A model generated the notes under the pieces. It saw only the letters and a program-made list of their open reading frames with translations, was not told where the DNA came from and searched no databases. A program made the position numbers and the translations under genes. Below, in pieces: positions 33,608-42,478 of a stretch of DNA of 55,211 bases (position 1 is its first letter; each line of letters opens with the position of its first letter). The stretch covers positions 1 to 55,211 of the forward strand of contig JACBXN010000006.1 of the NCBI GenBank assembly GCA_015863215.1. Reading direction: 5' to 3'. This DNA is from Aerococcaceae bacterium DSM 111176. Lineage in GTDB: Bacteria; Bacillota; Bacilli; Lactobacillales; Aerococcaceae.

Positions 33608-34681
33608 CTACTCTTTCATTTTCGGGTCGAAAGCGTCACGCAAGCCATCCGCTAATAAGTTAAAGGACAACATCAAAATCGAAATGACTGCAGCGGGGTA
33701 CCACATAAGATGAGGTAAGAAACGGAAAGTTTTATACCCATCGTTAATTAAAGTCCCGAGTGATGCATTTGGGGCTGGGATACCGATTCCGATGAAACTT
33801 AAGAAAGCTTCAAAGAAAATAGCAGACGGTAAAGCGAACATCACTTGTACAATAATTAAGCCCATCATATTTGGTAAAATATGCTTCAACATGATTTTAT
33901 ACACTGGTTGCCCCAGAACTTGAGCCGCAAGGACATATTCTTGTTGTTTTAAGCGAATTGTCTGTGCCCTTACAACTCGGGACATTGTAATCCAACTGGT
34001 TAAAGCGATTGTAATAATGATCGACAGTAAACCAGGACGCATCACCAAGAGCATTAGGACAACAATAACTAAGTTAGGTACACCTGATAGAATCTCAAGA
34101 ATACGTTGCATCAAACTATCCACTCGTCCACCAACCCAGCCTGAGATAATTCCGTAGGTAATCCCAAAGACTAAGTTAATTAATGCTGCAGCAAATGCTA
34201 CGATTAATGAAATTCGTGTTCCAAAGATAATTCGTGACAACAAATCGCGTCCTAAACTATCCGTCCCTAAGTAATAATAAACATCTGAAGGGACATCTGC
34301 TTGTGCATAACTATCAACTACCGTTCCACCACGGTTTACCGATGTACCGTTGAACCAACTCCATCCTTCCAGTCCAGGAATCTTTGGTGGAAGATTGGAC
34401 CAAGCTGGATTCTGAGCATTTGGGTCATGGGGAGCAAATAAAGGCGCAAAGATTGCGATGAAAATAATGGCGATAATCACAAAGAGAGAAATCATCGCTC
34501 CTTTATTTTTCTTCAATCGACGCCAAGAATCTTGAAAGAAATTCAGTGTCGGTGCGACAATCTCTTCGTTATAATCAGATTCAAAACGTTGATCTTGTGT
34601 AAATAAGTTGTCATCAAGAGAGCCAACTTTATCAAGAACTTCCTGATTGTATGTTGTTTGAGGTATTTTATTATTTGCCAT
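33608..34681 (-). CDS. oppC: Oligopeptide ABC transporter permease OppC
   Basis: The 357-residue permease has a hydrophilic N-terminal stretch of about 60 residues, then an OppC N-terminal helix (M-I-S-L-F-V-I-I-A-I-I) and a long extracytoplasmic loop. The core of five helices carries the EAA-type motif around V-L-A-A-Q-V-L-G-Q-P near residue 260. The G-T-D-S-L-G-R-D-L-L-S-R segment near 140 is diagnostic. It starts directly after the oppB stop and forms the channel with OppB. Confidence 0.95.
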   Translation of the reverse strand: MANNKIPQTTYNQEVLDKVGSLDDNLFTQDQRFESDYNEEIVAPTLNFFQDSWRRLKKNKGAMISLFVIIAIIFIAIFAPLFAPHDPNAQNPAWSNLPPKIPGLEGWSWFNGTSVNRGGTVVDSYAQADVPSDVYYYLGTDSLGRDLLSRIIFGTRISLIVAFAAALINLVFGITYGIISGWVGGRVDSLMQRILEILSGVPNLVIVVLMLLVMRPGLLSIIITIALTSWITMSRVVRAQTIRLKQQEYVLAAQVLGQPVYKIMLKHILPNMMGLIIVQVMFALPSAIFFEAFLSFIGIGIPAPNASLGTLINDGYKTFRFLPHLMWYPAAVISILMLSFNLLADGLRDAFDPKMKE

Positions 34682-35623
34682 TTATTTACCTCCTCCCGCG
34701 ACACGCATTTTAGGGTCAATTAGACCATACAGAATATCTACAATTAATATAATTACGACTAAAATGACTGAATACATAATCGTTACGCCCATAATAGTGG
34801 GGTAGTCGTTAACGAGAATAGATTTGGTGAATTGCTCCCCAATTCCAGGAATTGAGAAAATATTCTCAACTACTAGTGAACCAGTCATTAGACTTGCCGT
34901 CACAGGGCCAAGTATCGTCAGTAAAGGAATAATCGCATTACGCAAAGCATGCTTTCCAATAATATAAAAGCGTGAGAAACCTTTAGCTTTGGCTAATTCA
35001 ATATAATCACTATTTAGTACTTCAATCATCTCTGTTCGGATGAATCGCGCTGCTTCAGCCATCGGAGAGATCGCTAAAGCAATAGTTGGCAAGATACTCG
35101 ATAAGAAACCATCACGCCAAAAGGCGATGGGTAACCATTCAAGTACCACAGCGAAAATGAATTGTAAAAGCACCGCAAAGACAAAGTTCGGAACAGAACG
35201 CCCACCAATAGCTAGCACCGAGGTAAATGTATCAATCCACGTATTTTGCTTTACGGCTGCGATAATCCCAAGCACAGTACCAATAGATGTTCCTAGCACC
35301 ATCGCTTGGAGACCTAGTTGAATTGAAGGGCCAGCTCGGTCAGCTAGAATTTGGGTAACAGGGATATTATTGAACTGAAAGGATACCCCGAAATCCCCTT
35401 GTAAGACATTGCCAATATAATTAAAATATTGGACATATATTGGTTCATTTAACCCATAAGTCTCATATAACATTTCGATTTGCGTCTCCGTTAACAGTTC
35501 CTCATTCGCGAAAGGCGAACCGGGCAGAAACTGTAACAATAAAAACGTAACAGAAATGATAATGAACAAGGTTATGCCCATAAGTAATATTCTTCGAGCT
35601 ATATAACGCATGTATTGTGACAT
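34682..35623 (-). CDS. oppB: Oligopeptide ABC transporter permease OppB
   Basis: The 313-residue permease has six helices and the family start (Y-I-A-R-R-I-L-L-M-G-I-T-L-F-I-I) with F-L-P-G-S-P-F. The EAA loop reads I-E-L-A-K-A-K-G-F near residue 210, and the C-terminal half has V-E-N-I-F-S-I-P-G-I-G. It is the first gene of oppBCDF and starts behind AAGAGG. A terminator-bearing gap of about 370 bases separates it from oppA. Confidence 0.95.
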   Translation of the reverse strand: MSQYMRYIARRILLMGITLFIIISVTFLLLQFLPGSPFANEELLTETQIEMLYETYGLNEPIYVQYFNYIGNVLQGDFGVSFQFNNIPVTQILADRAGPSIQLGLQAMVLGTSIGTVLGIIAAVKQNTWIDTFTSVLAIGGRSVPNFVFAVLLQFIFAVVLEWLPIAFWRDGFLSSILPTIALAISPMAEAARFIRTEMIEVLNSDYIELAKAKGFSRFYIIGKHALRNAIIPLLTILGPVTASLMTGSLVVENIFSIPGIGEQFTKSILVNDYPTIMGVTIMYSVILVVIILIVDILYGLIDPKMRVAGGGK

Positions 35624-35990
35624 TTTTCAACCTCTTTCTACTAAAACATGTTACTTAATCCAACTTAATCGGCCGTATGACTTGATAATTATAAAATGAT
35701 TCCAGTTCTCAATTGACACGCACAGCTATTATTTAGCTAATGCCCAATCTGTTGGCTTCTTCTAGATTATACACTAATAATTCTCCAGCGACATCTTGGT
35801 AGACTTCACTGACTTATTAGGGCAAAGTTACGTGACACTTTGGCAGTTACAGGTAATTATAAAAAACAAAAGCGAGGCTACTGCCAATATAGAAAAAGCC
35901 CCTTTTACTGGAAAGTTTCCAACAAAAGAGGCAACTAAATTGTAAACTGTGTGTGTCTAAAAATATAGAAATCCAGATCGACTTATTAGA
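35624..35990 (-). other. oppA-oppB intergenic region with attenuating terminator
   Basis: On the minus strand a stem (GCC-CTTTT-GGAAA paired with TTTCC-AAAAG-GGC) with TTTTT lies at 35893-35933, just after the oppA stop. It would lower expression of oppBCDF relative to the binding protein, a usual arrangement. A TATAAT near 35686 may give an additional promoter for oppB, without a clear -35 box. Confidence 0.6.
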
Positions 35991-37634
35991 TTATTCAGTT
36001 ACATATGTCGTACGTAAGTTAATTGTTCGTCCAAATGGATAAACTTCAAAATTTTGTACACGTGGGTCTAATAGGTATGACGATGAAGCTTGATAAATTG
36101 GTGCTGTCGCTGCATCTTGGCCAACTCCAATTTGTTCAGCTGCAAGTAATGCTGCACGACGTTGCTCTGGATCTGTCGCAAATTCCACTTGAGCTGACTC
36201 AACTAAAGCATCATACTCTTCGTTTGAGTAATCTCCGAAGTTAATTCCACCGTCTGTACGGTATTGCTCGATGAAGTTAATCGCATCTTGATAGTCTGGC
36301 GCCCATGTTCCATAGAAGAAGTCGAAGTCAAGATTACGTTGGAATTCGATTCGGTTTTGTAGTGGTACACTACGGATTGTTAATGTTAAACCTGGTAAAT
36401 TCTCTTGTAATTGAGCTTGTAAATACTCAGCCGTACGACCAGATAAGTCTACATCTGAAGTTAATAATTCAAGTTCTAGAGAATCAACACCTAACTCTTC
36501 TAAACCTGCTTGCCAATCAGCTTGTGCTTCCTCAACGTTATACACTAAGACATCGCCTTGCTCGTCACGGAAGTCTACGCCTTCTTCATTCACATCAAAG
36601 CCAACTGGAACTAGGCCGTTTAAAGGCGTAGATCCATCTTGAATAACTGAGTTAGCATATAATTCTTTATCAAATCCTTGTGCAATTGCACGACGAATAT
36701 TAGCGTTCCCTGTCGCTTCACGCGTTGTGTTGAAACTCATGTAACCAACTGTAGCTTTTGGTACTGAGTGGAAGAATTCACTACCTTCGTATTGTTGTAC
36801 AAAATCATCCGTTAAGACTGCATAGTCTAATTGTTGAGCATCAAATAAATCTGCTCCTGTACCTGTTTCTTTGACTACTTGAACTAGGACGTCTTCTAAA
36901 TAAACATTGTCTGCGTCCCAATAGTTCGGGTTTTTGATTAAATTCCATTCCAAGTTCGTTCCATTCCAATTTTCAATGGTGAATGGCCCGTTACTTACTA
37001 AATTCTCTGAAGATGTTCCGTAACTGTCGCCAACTTCCTCAACGAATGCTTGGTTAACTGGTAAGAAACGACTACCTGTTAACAGCTTTGGTAAATAAGG
37101 AGCAGGGTACTCTAATGTGATTTCAAGTGTTTGATCATCTAAAGCGACTACGCCTAATTCATCTAATTCCATCTCACCATTACGGATCGCAGCGGCATTC
37201 TTAAATACTTCAACCGTTGTTGCAGCTACTGAACCTGAGTTAGGGTCAACAAGACGTTGGTAACTATAGACGAAATCGCCTGCCGTTACCGGATCTCCGT
37301 TACTCCAAGTTAGTCCGTCACGTAGTTTAAACGTATATACTAGACCATCATCACTGATATCCACCGATTCTGCTTGACCAGGTTCTACTTCACTTCCTGT
37401 AGTGACACGGTACAGACCTTCGTTAATTTGTCCGATCATATCTGACGTTGGAACATCATTATACAGAGCACTATCAAGTGTTGATAGTTCTCCGTTCGTT
37501 GCGATGCTCAAAGTTTGAGCAACCGAAGGGTCTACATCTGGCGCATCTTGAGCAAAAGTTGCTACGGGTGCAACAATACTTGTGATAGTTAAAGCGCTAA
37601 CAATAAATGAGACAAAACTTTTCTTCAAATTCAT
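35991..37634 (-). CDS. oppA: Oligopeptide-binding protein OppA, without lipobox
   Basis: The ATG at 37634 is better placed than the GTG at 37643. The protein of about 547 residues is a family-5 solute-binding protein: L-S-I-A-T-N-G-E-L-S-T-L-D-S-A, Y-T-F-K-L-R-D-G-L-T-W-S-N-G-D-P-V-T-A-G-D-F-V-Y-S-Y-x-R. It has a signal peptide with probable cleavage at T-F-A-Q, but no cysteine anywhere, so it cannot be a lipoprotein as Gram-positive OppA proteins normally are. It must be held otherwise or be released. Upstream on its own promoter, it feeds OppBCDF with peptides. Confidence 0.93.
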   Translation of the reverse strand: MNLKKSFVSFIVSALTITSIVAPVATFAQDAPDVDPSVAQTLSIATNGELSTLDSALYNDVPTSDMIGQINEGLYRVTTGSEVEPGQAESVDISDDGLVYTFKLRDGLTWSNGDPVTAGDFVYSYQRLVDPNSGSVAATTVEVFKNAAAIRNGEMELDELGVVALDDQTLEITLEYPAPYLPKLLTGSRFLPVNQAFVEEVGDSYGTSSENLVSNGPFTIENWNGTNLEWNLIKNPNYWDADNVYLEDVLVQVVKETGTGADLFDAQQLDYAVLTDDFVQQYEGSEFFHSVPKATVGYMSFNTTREATGNANIRRAIAQGFDKELYANSVIQDGSTPLNGLVPVGFDVNEEGVDFRDEQGDVLVYNVEEAQADWQAGLEELGVDSLELELLTSDVDLSGRTAEYLQAQLQENLPGLTLTIRSVPLQNRIEFQRNLDFDFFYGTWAPDYQDAINFIEQYRTDGGINFGDYSNEEYDALVESAQVEFATDPEQRRAALLAAEQIGVGQDAATAPIYQASSSYLLDPRVQNFEVYPFGRTINLRTTYVTE

Positions 37635-37643
37635 TTCATTCAC

Positions 37644-37974
37644 TCTTTCTTTATTTTTTCTATGATTCTAATTTAGCACTTTTATTAAGATAGTCAACAA
37701 AATGAGCTCGTTTATGAACAAAAGATTAAAAAATATGGAATAGAATGCGGAATATTCAGTGAAAGTTAATGAATAGAAGTGGTAATGTGGAATTGAAAAT
37801 AATTGATAGCTTTAATTTTCTAAAATTTAATTGAAGCAAGTAGATATGAGTTCTATTTATAAATGAAAACGAGTACAATAAAAAAGAAGTTAATTGGAAT
37901 GTTAGCATGTTTAAGGTTATTTCTTGAAAGAAAATTGAAAAAATATTTGTTTCGAGTGTAGATAGGAGAATCAT
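37644..37974. other. Divergent promoter region oppA / Gfo-Idh-MocA gene
   Basis: The minus strand carries TTGACT (37692-37697) and TAAATT (37670-37675, extended by TGC) 16 bases apart, a good oppA promoter. The rest is very AT-rich with no gene; the + strand gene starts at 37975 behind TAGGAGAATC. Confidence 0.6.
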
Positions 37975-38931
37975 ATGATTAATTGGGGTATTTTAGGAGC
38001 AGGGCACATTGCTCATCGTTTTGCCAAGAGCTTAGCGCATGTAGAAGATGCAAAATTATATGCTGTTTCAAGACGCAGTATGGAAAAAGCGAGAGAATTT
38101 GGTGATCTTTATAATAGTGAAGTCTACTATGATAATAACCAGAATCTCTTGAATGATCCAAATATTGATGTCGTGTATATCGCTTTACCGCACCAATTAC
38201 ATTTAGAATGGGCTCAGAAAGCTTTGAAAGCAGGCAAAGCAGTATTATGTGAAAAGCCAGCTGCGTTGACATCATTGGAGATGAAACAAATAGCTGAAGT
38301 AGCGAGTACTGAACAACGTTTCTTTATGGAAGCAATGAAAAATCGATTCACTCCTGCTGCAAACTCGATTAAAGAACTGATTCAATCAGGTACAATTGGG
38401 GAGGTTCAAGAAATCAACACTTCGTTCTGTATCGATTTGGATGAAGCATCTGCGACATACCACTTAGAACCTGTTCATGGTGGCTGTTTATTAGATATAG
38501 GTATTTACAATATTTCGTTAATCGAGGAGTATCTGGGAGAGAGTTATTCCGTTTCAATGATTGAAGCGAATACATTACCCAATGGTGTCGAAACCTATGT
38601 CAACACCATTATTGAGAGTGATACGATTACAGCGACCATAGAATGTGGCTTTGACCGCGATAAAGAGAATAGAGCGATTATTACTGGGAGTAAAGGAACA
38701 TTAGTCATTCCAGATTTTCATAGACCTCACTCATATACATTATTAAAAGAAAATTCAACGGAACCACAAACAGTAGAAATTCCATATGAAGTTGATGATT
38801 TTTACGGCGAAATTACGCACGTTATGGAATGTCTTAAACATCAACAAATCGAAAGTCCAATTCATCCATTAACGTCATCGATTCGTTTAGCGAAAATTGT
38901 TGATGATATAAAGCAAAAAATCGCTATTTAA
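37975..38931 (+). CDS. Gfo/Idh/MocA-family oxidoreductase
   Basis: The 318-residue protein begins with the NAD(P)-binding W-G-I-L-G-A-G-H-I-A-H at 3-13. It has V-Y-I-A-L-P-H-Q-L-H and A-V-L-C-E-K-P-A-A-L near residues 65-100, where E-K-P is the family hallmark, and F-M-E-A-M-K-N-R next. H-G-G-C-L-L-D-I-G-I-Y near residue 170 carries the D-x-G-x-Y-x active-site pattern. Members oxidise or reduce sugars, inositols or diols; the substrate is not evident. It is monocistronic, and its stop is followed by a bidirectional terminator. Confidence 0.93.
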   Translation: MINWGILGAGHIAHRFAKSLAHVEDAKLYAVSRRSMEKAREFGDLYNSEVYYDNNQNLLNDPNIDVVYIALPHQLHLEWAQKALKAGKAVLCEKPAALTSLEMKQIAEVASTEQRFFMEAMKNRFTPAANSIKELIQSGTIGEVQEINTSFCIDLDEASATYHLEPVHGGCLLDIGIYNISLIEEYLGESYSVSMIEANTLPNGVETYVNTIIESDTITATIECGFDRDKENRAIITGSKGTLVIPDFHRPHSYTLLKENSTEPQTVEIPYEVDDFYGEITHVMECLKHQQIESPIHPLTSSIRLAKIVDDIKQKIAI

Positions 38932-38948
38932 AGTAACATTTACCAATA

Positions 38949-38996
38949 ATAATCCGACCAATCTGGAATCACTATCCATTTTGGTCGGGATTTATT
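38949..38996. terminator. Bidirectional terminator
   Basis: ATCCGACCAA and TTGGTCGGGAT pair around a 17-base loop, with A/T-rich flanks. It separates the oxidoreductase from convergent corA. Confidence 0.8.
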
Positions 38997-39015
38997 TATC
39001 GTTAAATTCGCAAGC

Positions 39016-39960
39016 CTACATCCACTTATTACGTTTAAATAACCAATAACAAACACCCATCAATCCAATCGTAATAACACTAATAATTAACATTGACGAC
39101 CCAGCACCCTCACCTGGGACGGGGACGTTCATTCCCCAAAATCCACCAATAATTGCAGGAATAGTCAGGATAATTGACCAAACGGTAAGAACGCGCATAA
39201 TTTGGTTCATATTGTTATTAACCACGTTGGAAAGAATATCACTAACTTTTTCATTAAATTGTTTTAATTCGTTTACCATTCCGCTGGCTTGGTGTAACTC
39301 GACATTCACATCGCGTAATAAACGAAAATCAAATTCATCAGCATCCATTTCTTTAAACTGTTCTTTTAGCCGATTTAGTACAGCTTGATTATTGTTGATG
39401 CCTGAATGGAAGAAGACAAGGGCTTTATTTAATTTCATCAAACCGTAGAAGATATCGTTTTTCGTTGTTTCTGTTACAGCCATTTCCAAATCACGGATTT
39501 CTTGGTCAATTTCTTCTAATAAGTGGATATATAACCGAGATACAAACCATAAAATATTAAGCATCAAGCCTAATTCGTCGACACCTTCAAATGAATTTAA
39601 ATTTACATCAGTCATGTTATCAAGAGACTCTAATGAATCCAAACTAGTAATGATTACTAACCCTGGCTTCGTTACAATCGCAATTGGCGCAGTTCGGTAA
39701 ATATCACGAAAGTCTTCTGTTCGTTCTTTGAAGGGATAATTGAACAAAGATAATGTAAATGCTTCGCCATGTTTATTCGTATAAGTTTCAAAGCGAGCGA
39801 CCTCGTAACTGTCTAATCCGCTAGTAATAAAATCTTCAGGAATATCAAATTTAGTGGCAATGCTTTGTATTTCTTCTTGATTAGCTTGTAAAAGGTGGTA
39901 GTAGTCAAAAGAGTGACTAACTCCGATTTTTGTAACAGTTAGTGTTTGATGTTCAAGCAT
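39016..39960 (-). CDS. corA: CorA-family divalent cation transporter
   Basis: The best start is the third in-frame ATG (39960), seven bases after AAGGAG; earlier ATGs overlap that ribosome site. The 314-residue protein has a long cytoplasmic N-terminal domain and two C-terminal helices, with the selectivity motif F-W-G-M-N between them and a short V-P-V-P-G-E-G loop. That is the CorA Mg2+/Co2+ channel plan (G-M-N motif). The final R-N-K-W-M tail is short. It is monocistronic. Confidence 0.95.
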   Translation of the reverse strand: MLEHQTLTVTKIGVSHSFDYYHLLQANQEEIQSIATKFDIPEDFITSGLDSYEVARFETYTNKHGEAFTLSLFNYPFKERTEDFRDIYRTAPIAIVTKPGLVIITSLDSLESLDNMTDVNLNSFEGVDELGLMLNILWFVSRLYIHLLEEIDQEIRDLEMAVTETTKNDIFYGLMKLNKALVFFHSGINNNQAVLNRLKEQFKEMDADEFDFRLLRDVNVELHQASGMVNELKQFNEKVSDILSNVVNNNMNQIMRVLTVWSIILTIPAIIGGFWGMNVPVPGEGAGSSMLIISVITIGLMGVCYWLFKRNKWM

Positions 39961-40163
39961 AAGCATCTCCTTGTTTTGCATTCTTTAGACTTATCTTACC
40001 ATGTTACTATTGGTATAACGACTAATAACATAAGTTAATGCATTATACTGTTAAAGACGCAGTAAAGATGATACCTAATTGGCTTGTAATTCGGAGTGTT
40101 TGATTATATATTAATATTATTACATTAAACAAACATTGAGAACTAATAAATGGAGGACTATAA

Positions 40164-40654
40164 TTGAACATCGAAATTAGACCATACAAAAAAGAAGATA
40201 TCTCGGACGCCATTCATATTTGGAATGAAGTTGTTCAAGATGGTATTGCCTTTCCGCAATTGGATTTATTGGATGAGGAAAGCGGAGATGTATTCTTTGT
40301 AGAACAATCATTTACAGGGATGGCCTATAATACTGTAACCAATGAAATTGTCGGATTGTATATCCTTCATCCGAATAATGTTGTACGATGTGGGCATGCA
40401 TCAAATGCGAGTTATGCAGTAAAAAAGAAATACGCGGCCACAAAATTGGTGAAAAACTCGTTATTCATAGTATAAATAAATCAAAGGAATTAGGATTTAA
40501 GCTATTACAATTTAATGCGGTGGTTAAATCGAATGTTTATGCCTTACGACTTTATGAAAAGCTCGGATTTGTTAAACTAGGAACGATTCCTGGTGGTTTC
40601 TTAATGAAAGATGGCACTTACGAAGATATCATTCCACATTACCTTGTTTTATGA
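40164..40654 (+). pseudogene. GNAT acetyltransferase gene with a -1 frameshift at a slippery heptamer
   Basis: The TTG at 40164 follows TGGAGG. The first frame gives R-P-Y-K-K-E-D-I-S-D-A and on to Y-A-V-K-K, then runs to a stop at 40475; a second frame supplies E-I-R-G-H-K-I-G-E-K-L and S-N-V-Y-A-L-R-L-Y-E-K-L-G-F to 40654. Joining them yields a complete GNAT N-acetyltransferase including the acetyl-CoA loop (R-G-x-x-I-G). The switch point is A-AAA-AAG in the first frame, exactly the slippery heptamer used for programmed -1 frameshifting. Either one A was lost in the run or the protein is made by slippage. Confidence 0.75.
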
Positions 40655-40660
40655 TATCAA

Positions 40661-40703
40661 AAAAACACCCCAAAGCCTGATTTAAACAGGATTTGGGGTG
40701 TTT
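40661..40703. terminator. Bidirectional terminator
   Basis: AAACACCCCAAA-CCTG pairs with CAGG-TTTGGGGTGTTT, flanked by A and T runs. It serves the GNAT gene and the convergent opuA operon. Confidence 0.9.
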
Positions 40704-40720
40704 CATTAGATTTAAATTGA

Positions 40721-41605
40721 TTATTCAAATACGCCTTCATACCATGATTCAACCGTTTCTCGGTTTTCATCAATCCAGTTTTGTGCGGCAGTTCTGTCAT
40801 CTGTTCCATTTTGCATAGCAAGTGTTACAGAGTCCATATCTTCAATTTCCCATTGGAAATTATCAACGATTTCATACGCTTCAGGATGATCCTCTTCAAA
40901 TCCTTCACGTACTAATGTATAAATATTTTCGGATTCACCATAAATTAAATCTGGGTCTTCTAAGAATTTTAAATCATACTCTTGGAATTTCCAGTGTGGT
41001 GTCCATCCAGTAATGACAATTTCTTCTTGATTTTGAATCGAACTATCAAGAGATGCAAGCATTGCACCTGTTGAAGGTGACTCCAAGTCCCAGTCTGAAA
41101 TGTTTGAATAGTGAGACATTGCTTCTTCCGTTTGAGCCATGATTCCGGCACCAGGTTCAATCCCCATGATTGTTTGATCAGCTTGAGAATCTAGTTCCTC
41201 AATGGACGATACATCCATATATGTAGGGACAACTAAACCACTACGAGCGCCAATTAAATTTTCACCTAAGTTAACCACATCATCTTCATAAGTCTCATAA
41301 ATGGTACTATGTGTAACGGGTAACCAAGCTGCAGTCATCACATCCGATTCACCAGATGCAAGTGACTCATACATAATCGCATTATCAACAGAAACCATTG
41401 TTACATTATAGCCAACTTCTTCAAGCACTAAGGCAAGAACTGTAGAAGAAGCTACCTCAGTATCCCAAGGGGTATGAACAATTTGAATGTTTTCTCCAGA
41501 TGTTCTCGAAGAGAATTGAGTGTTGTTTACACTGTAAACAACTTCTGTGACGAGTAAAAGCCCGAGCACTGCACCGATTATTTTGTGAAGTGTTTTTTTA
41601 TTCAT
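40721..41605 (-). CDS. opuAC: Glycine betaine-binding protein OpuAC
   Basis: The 294-residue protein belongs to the OpuAC/ProX family: I-V-H-T-P-W-D-T-E-V-A-S-S near residue 40, D-V-M-T-A-A-W-L-P near 90 and V-I-T-G-W-T-P-H-W-K-F near 198, which carry the Trp residues forming the betaine-binding aromatic cage. There is no cysteine at all, so no lipobox; the hydrophobic segment at residues 9-25 may be an uncleaved anchor. It is the third gene of the opuA operon. Confidence 0.92.
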   Translation of the reverse strand: MNKKTLHKIIGAVLGLLLVTEVVYSVNNTQFSSRTSGENIQIVHTPWDTEVASSTVLALVLEEVGYNVTMVSVDNAIMYESLASGESDVMTAAWLPVTHSTIYETYEDDVVNLGENLIGARSGLVVPTYMDVSSIEELDSQADQTIMGIEPGAGIMAQTEEAMSHYSNISDWDLESPSTGAMLASLDSSIQNQEEIVITGWTPHWKFQEYDLKFLEDPDLIYGESENIYTLVREGFEEDHPEAYEIVDNFQWEIEDMDSVTLAMQNGTDDRTAAQNWIDENRETVESWYEGVFE

Positions 41606-41623
41606 TAAATTCTCCTTTCAAAC

Positions 41624-42478
41624 TTAATTCGAACGTTCTTTATTGGTACTTTGTAAAATACGGTCAATCACAATAGCTAAGACAACTAGAGCGAAACCTG
41701 ATACGAATCCGGCTCCTGCTTGACCTCTTTGAAGTGCCGTTAATACATTTGTACCAAGACCTGGCGCACCAATCATAGAGGCTGTAACAACCATAGATAA
41801 AGCTAATAGTACAGTTTGGTTAGCACCGGCCATAATTGTTGATTTGGCGTTTGGTAATTCTACTTTGAATAGCTTTTGCCAAGATGTACTACCGAATGAG
41901 TCCGCTGCTTCAACGAGTTCTTCAGGAACTTGTCTGATACCTAAGTTTGTAAAACGAACAATAGGGGGTAGTGCGAAAATAACAGAGGCAAAGACCCCAG
42001 GCACCATACCAATTCCAAAGAATGAAACGGCTGGAATTAAGTAAACAAAGGCTGGCATTGTTTGCATAAAGTCTAAAACAGGTTGAATAATTTTTTGTGC
42101 GGTATCACTCTTCGCCATTAGAATACCAAGTGGTACACCAATAACGATTGAGATTAAACTTGCGACAATAATTAAAGTCAATGTATTCATCATATTGCCC
42201 CATAGGTTTTGGTTATGGATATACAATAAACCAATTCCCGCAAAGATCGCTAAACCAAATTTCTTACCGGTCACAAAGTATGCAATTACCATCACGATAA
42301 CGATGAATGCCAATGGTGGGATAAACATTAAAAGACGTGTCATCCATTCCATTGAAAATGTTCCGAATTCGTTTAGAGAATCAAATAACACATTAAAATT
42401 GGCAGTAATCCAATCTATGAAATTTGCGATCCACTGTGAAACAGGTAGTTGAGGGAACATGTCTAATAAACTACTCAT
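41624..42478 (-). CDS. opuAB: Glycine betaine transporter permease OpuAB
   Basis: The ATG at 42478 follows GAGGAGGAAG and overlaps the end of the ATPase gene by eight bases; an upstream ATG lacks a ribosome site. The 284-residue permease has six or seven helices and the ProW/OpuAB signature: I-G-V-P-L-G-I-L-M-A-K-S-D, M-Q-T-M-P-A-F-V-Y-L-I-P near 135-150, and the EAA loop E-L-V-E-A-A-D-S-F-G-S-T near 190. It forms the membrane channel of the betaine importer. Confidence 0.95.
   Translation of the reverse strand: MSSLLDMFPQLPVSQWIANFIDWITANFNVLFDSLNEFGTFSMEWMTRLLMFIPPLAFIVIVMVIAYFVTGKKFGLAIFAGIGLLYIHNQNLWGNMMNTLTLIIVASLISIVIGVPLGILMAKSDTAQKIIQPVLDFMQTMPAFVYLIPAVSFFGIGMVPGVFASVIFALPPIVRFTNLGIRQVPEELVEAADSFGSTSWQKLFKVELPNAKSTIMAGANQTVLLALSMVVTASMIGAPGLGTNVLTALQRGQAGAGFVSGFALVVLAIVIDRILQSTNKERSN

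Noticed and set aside
36023-36631. Two + strand frames inside oppA.
   Set aside because: They are antisense to a well-supported gene and translate to Leu/Gln-rich, non-protein-like sequence.
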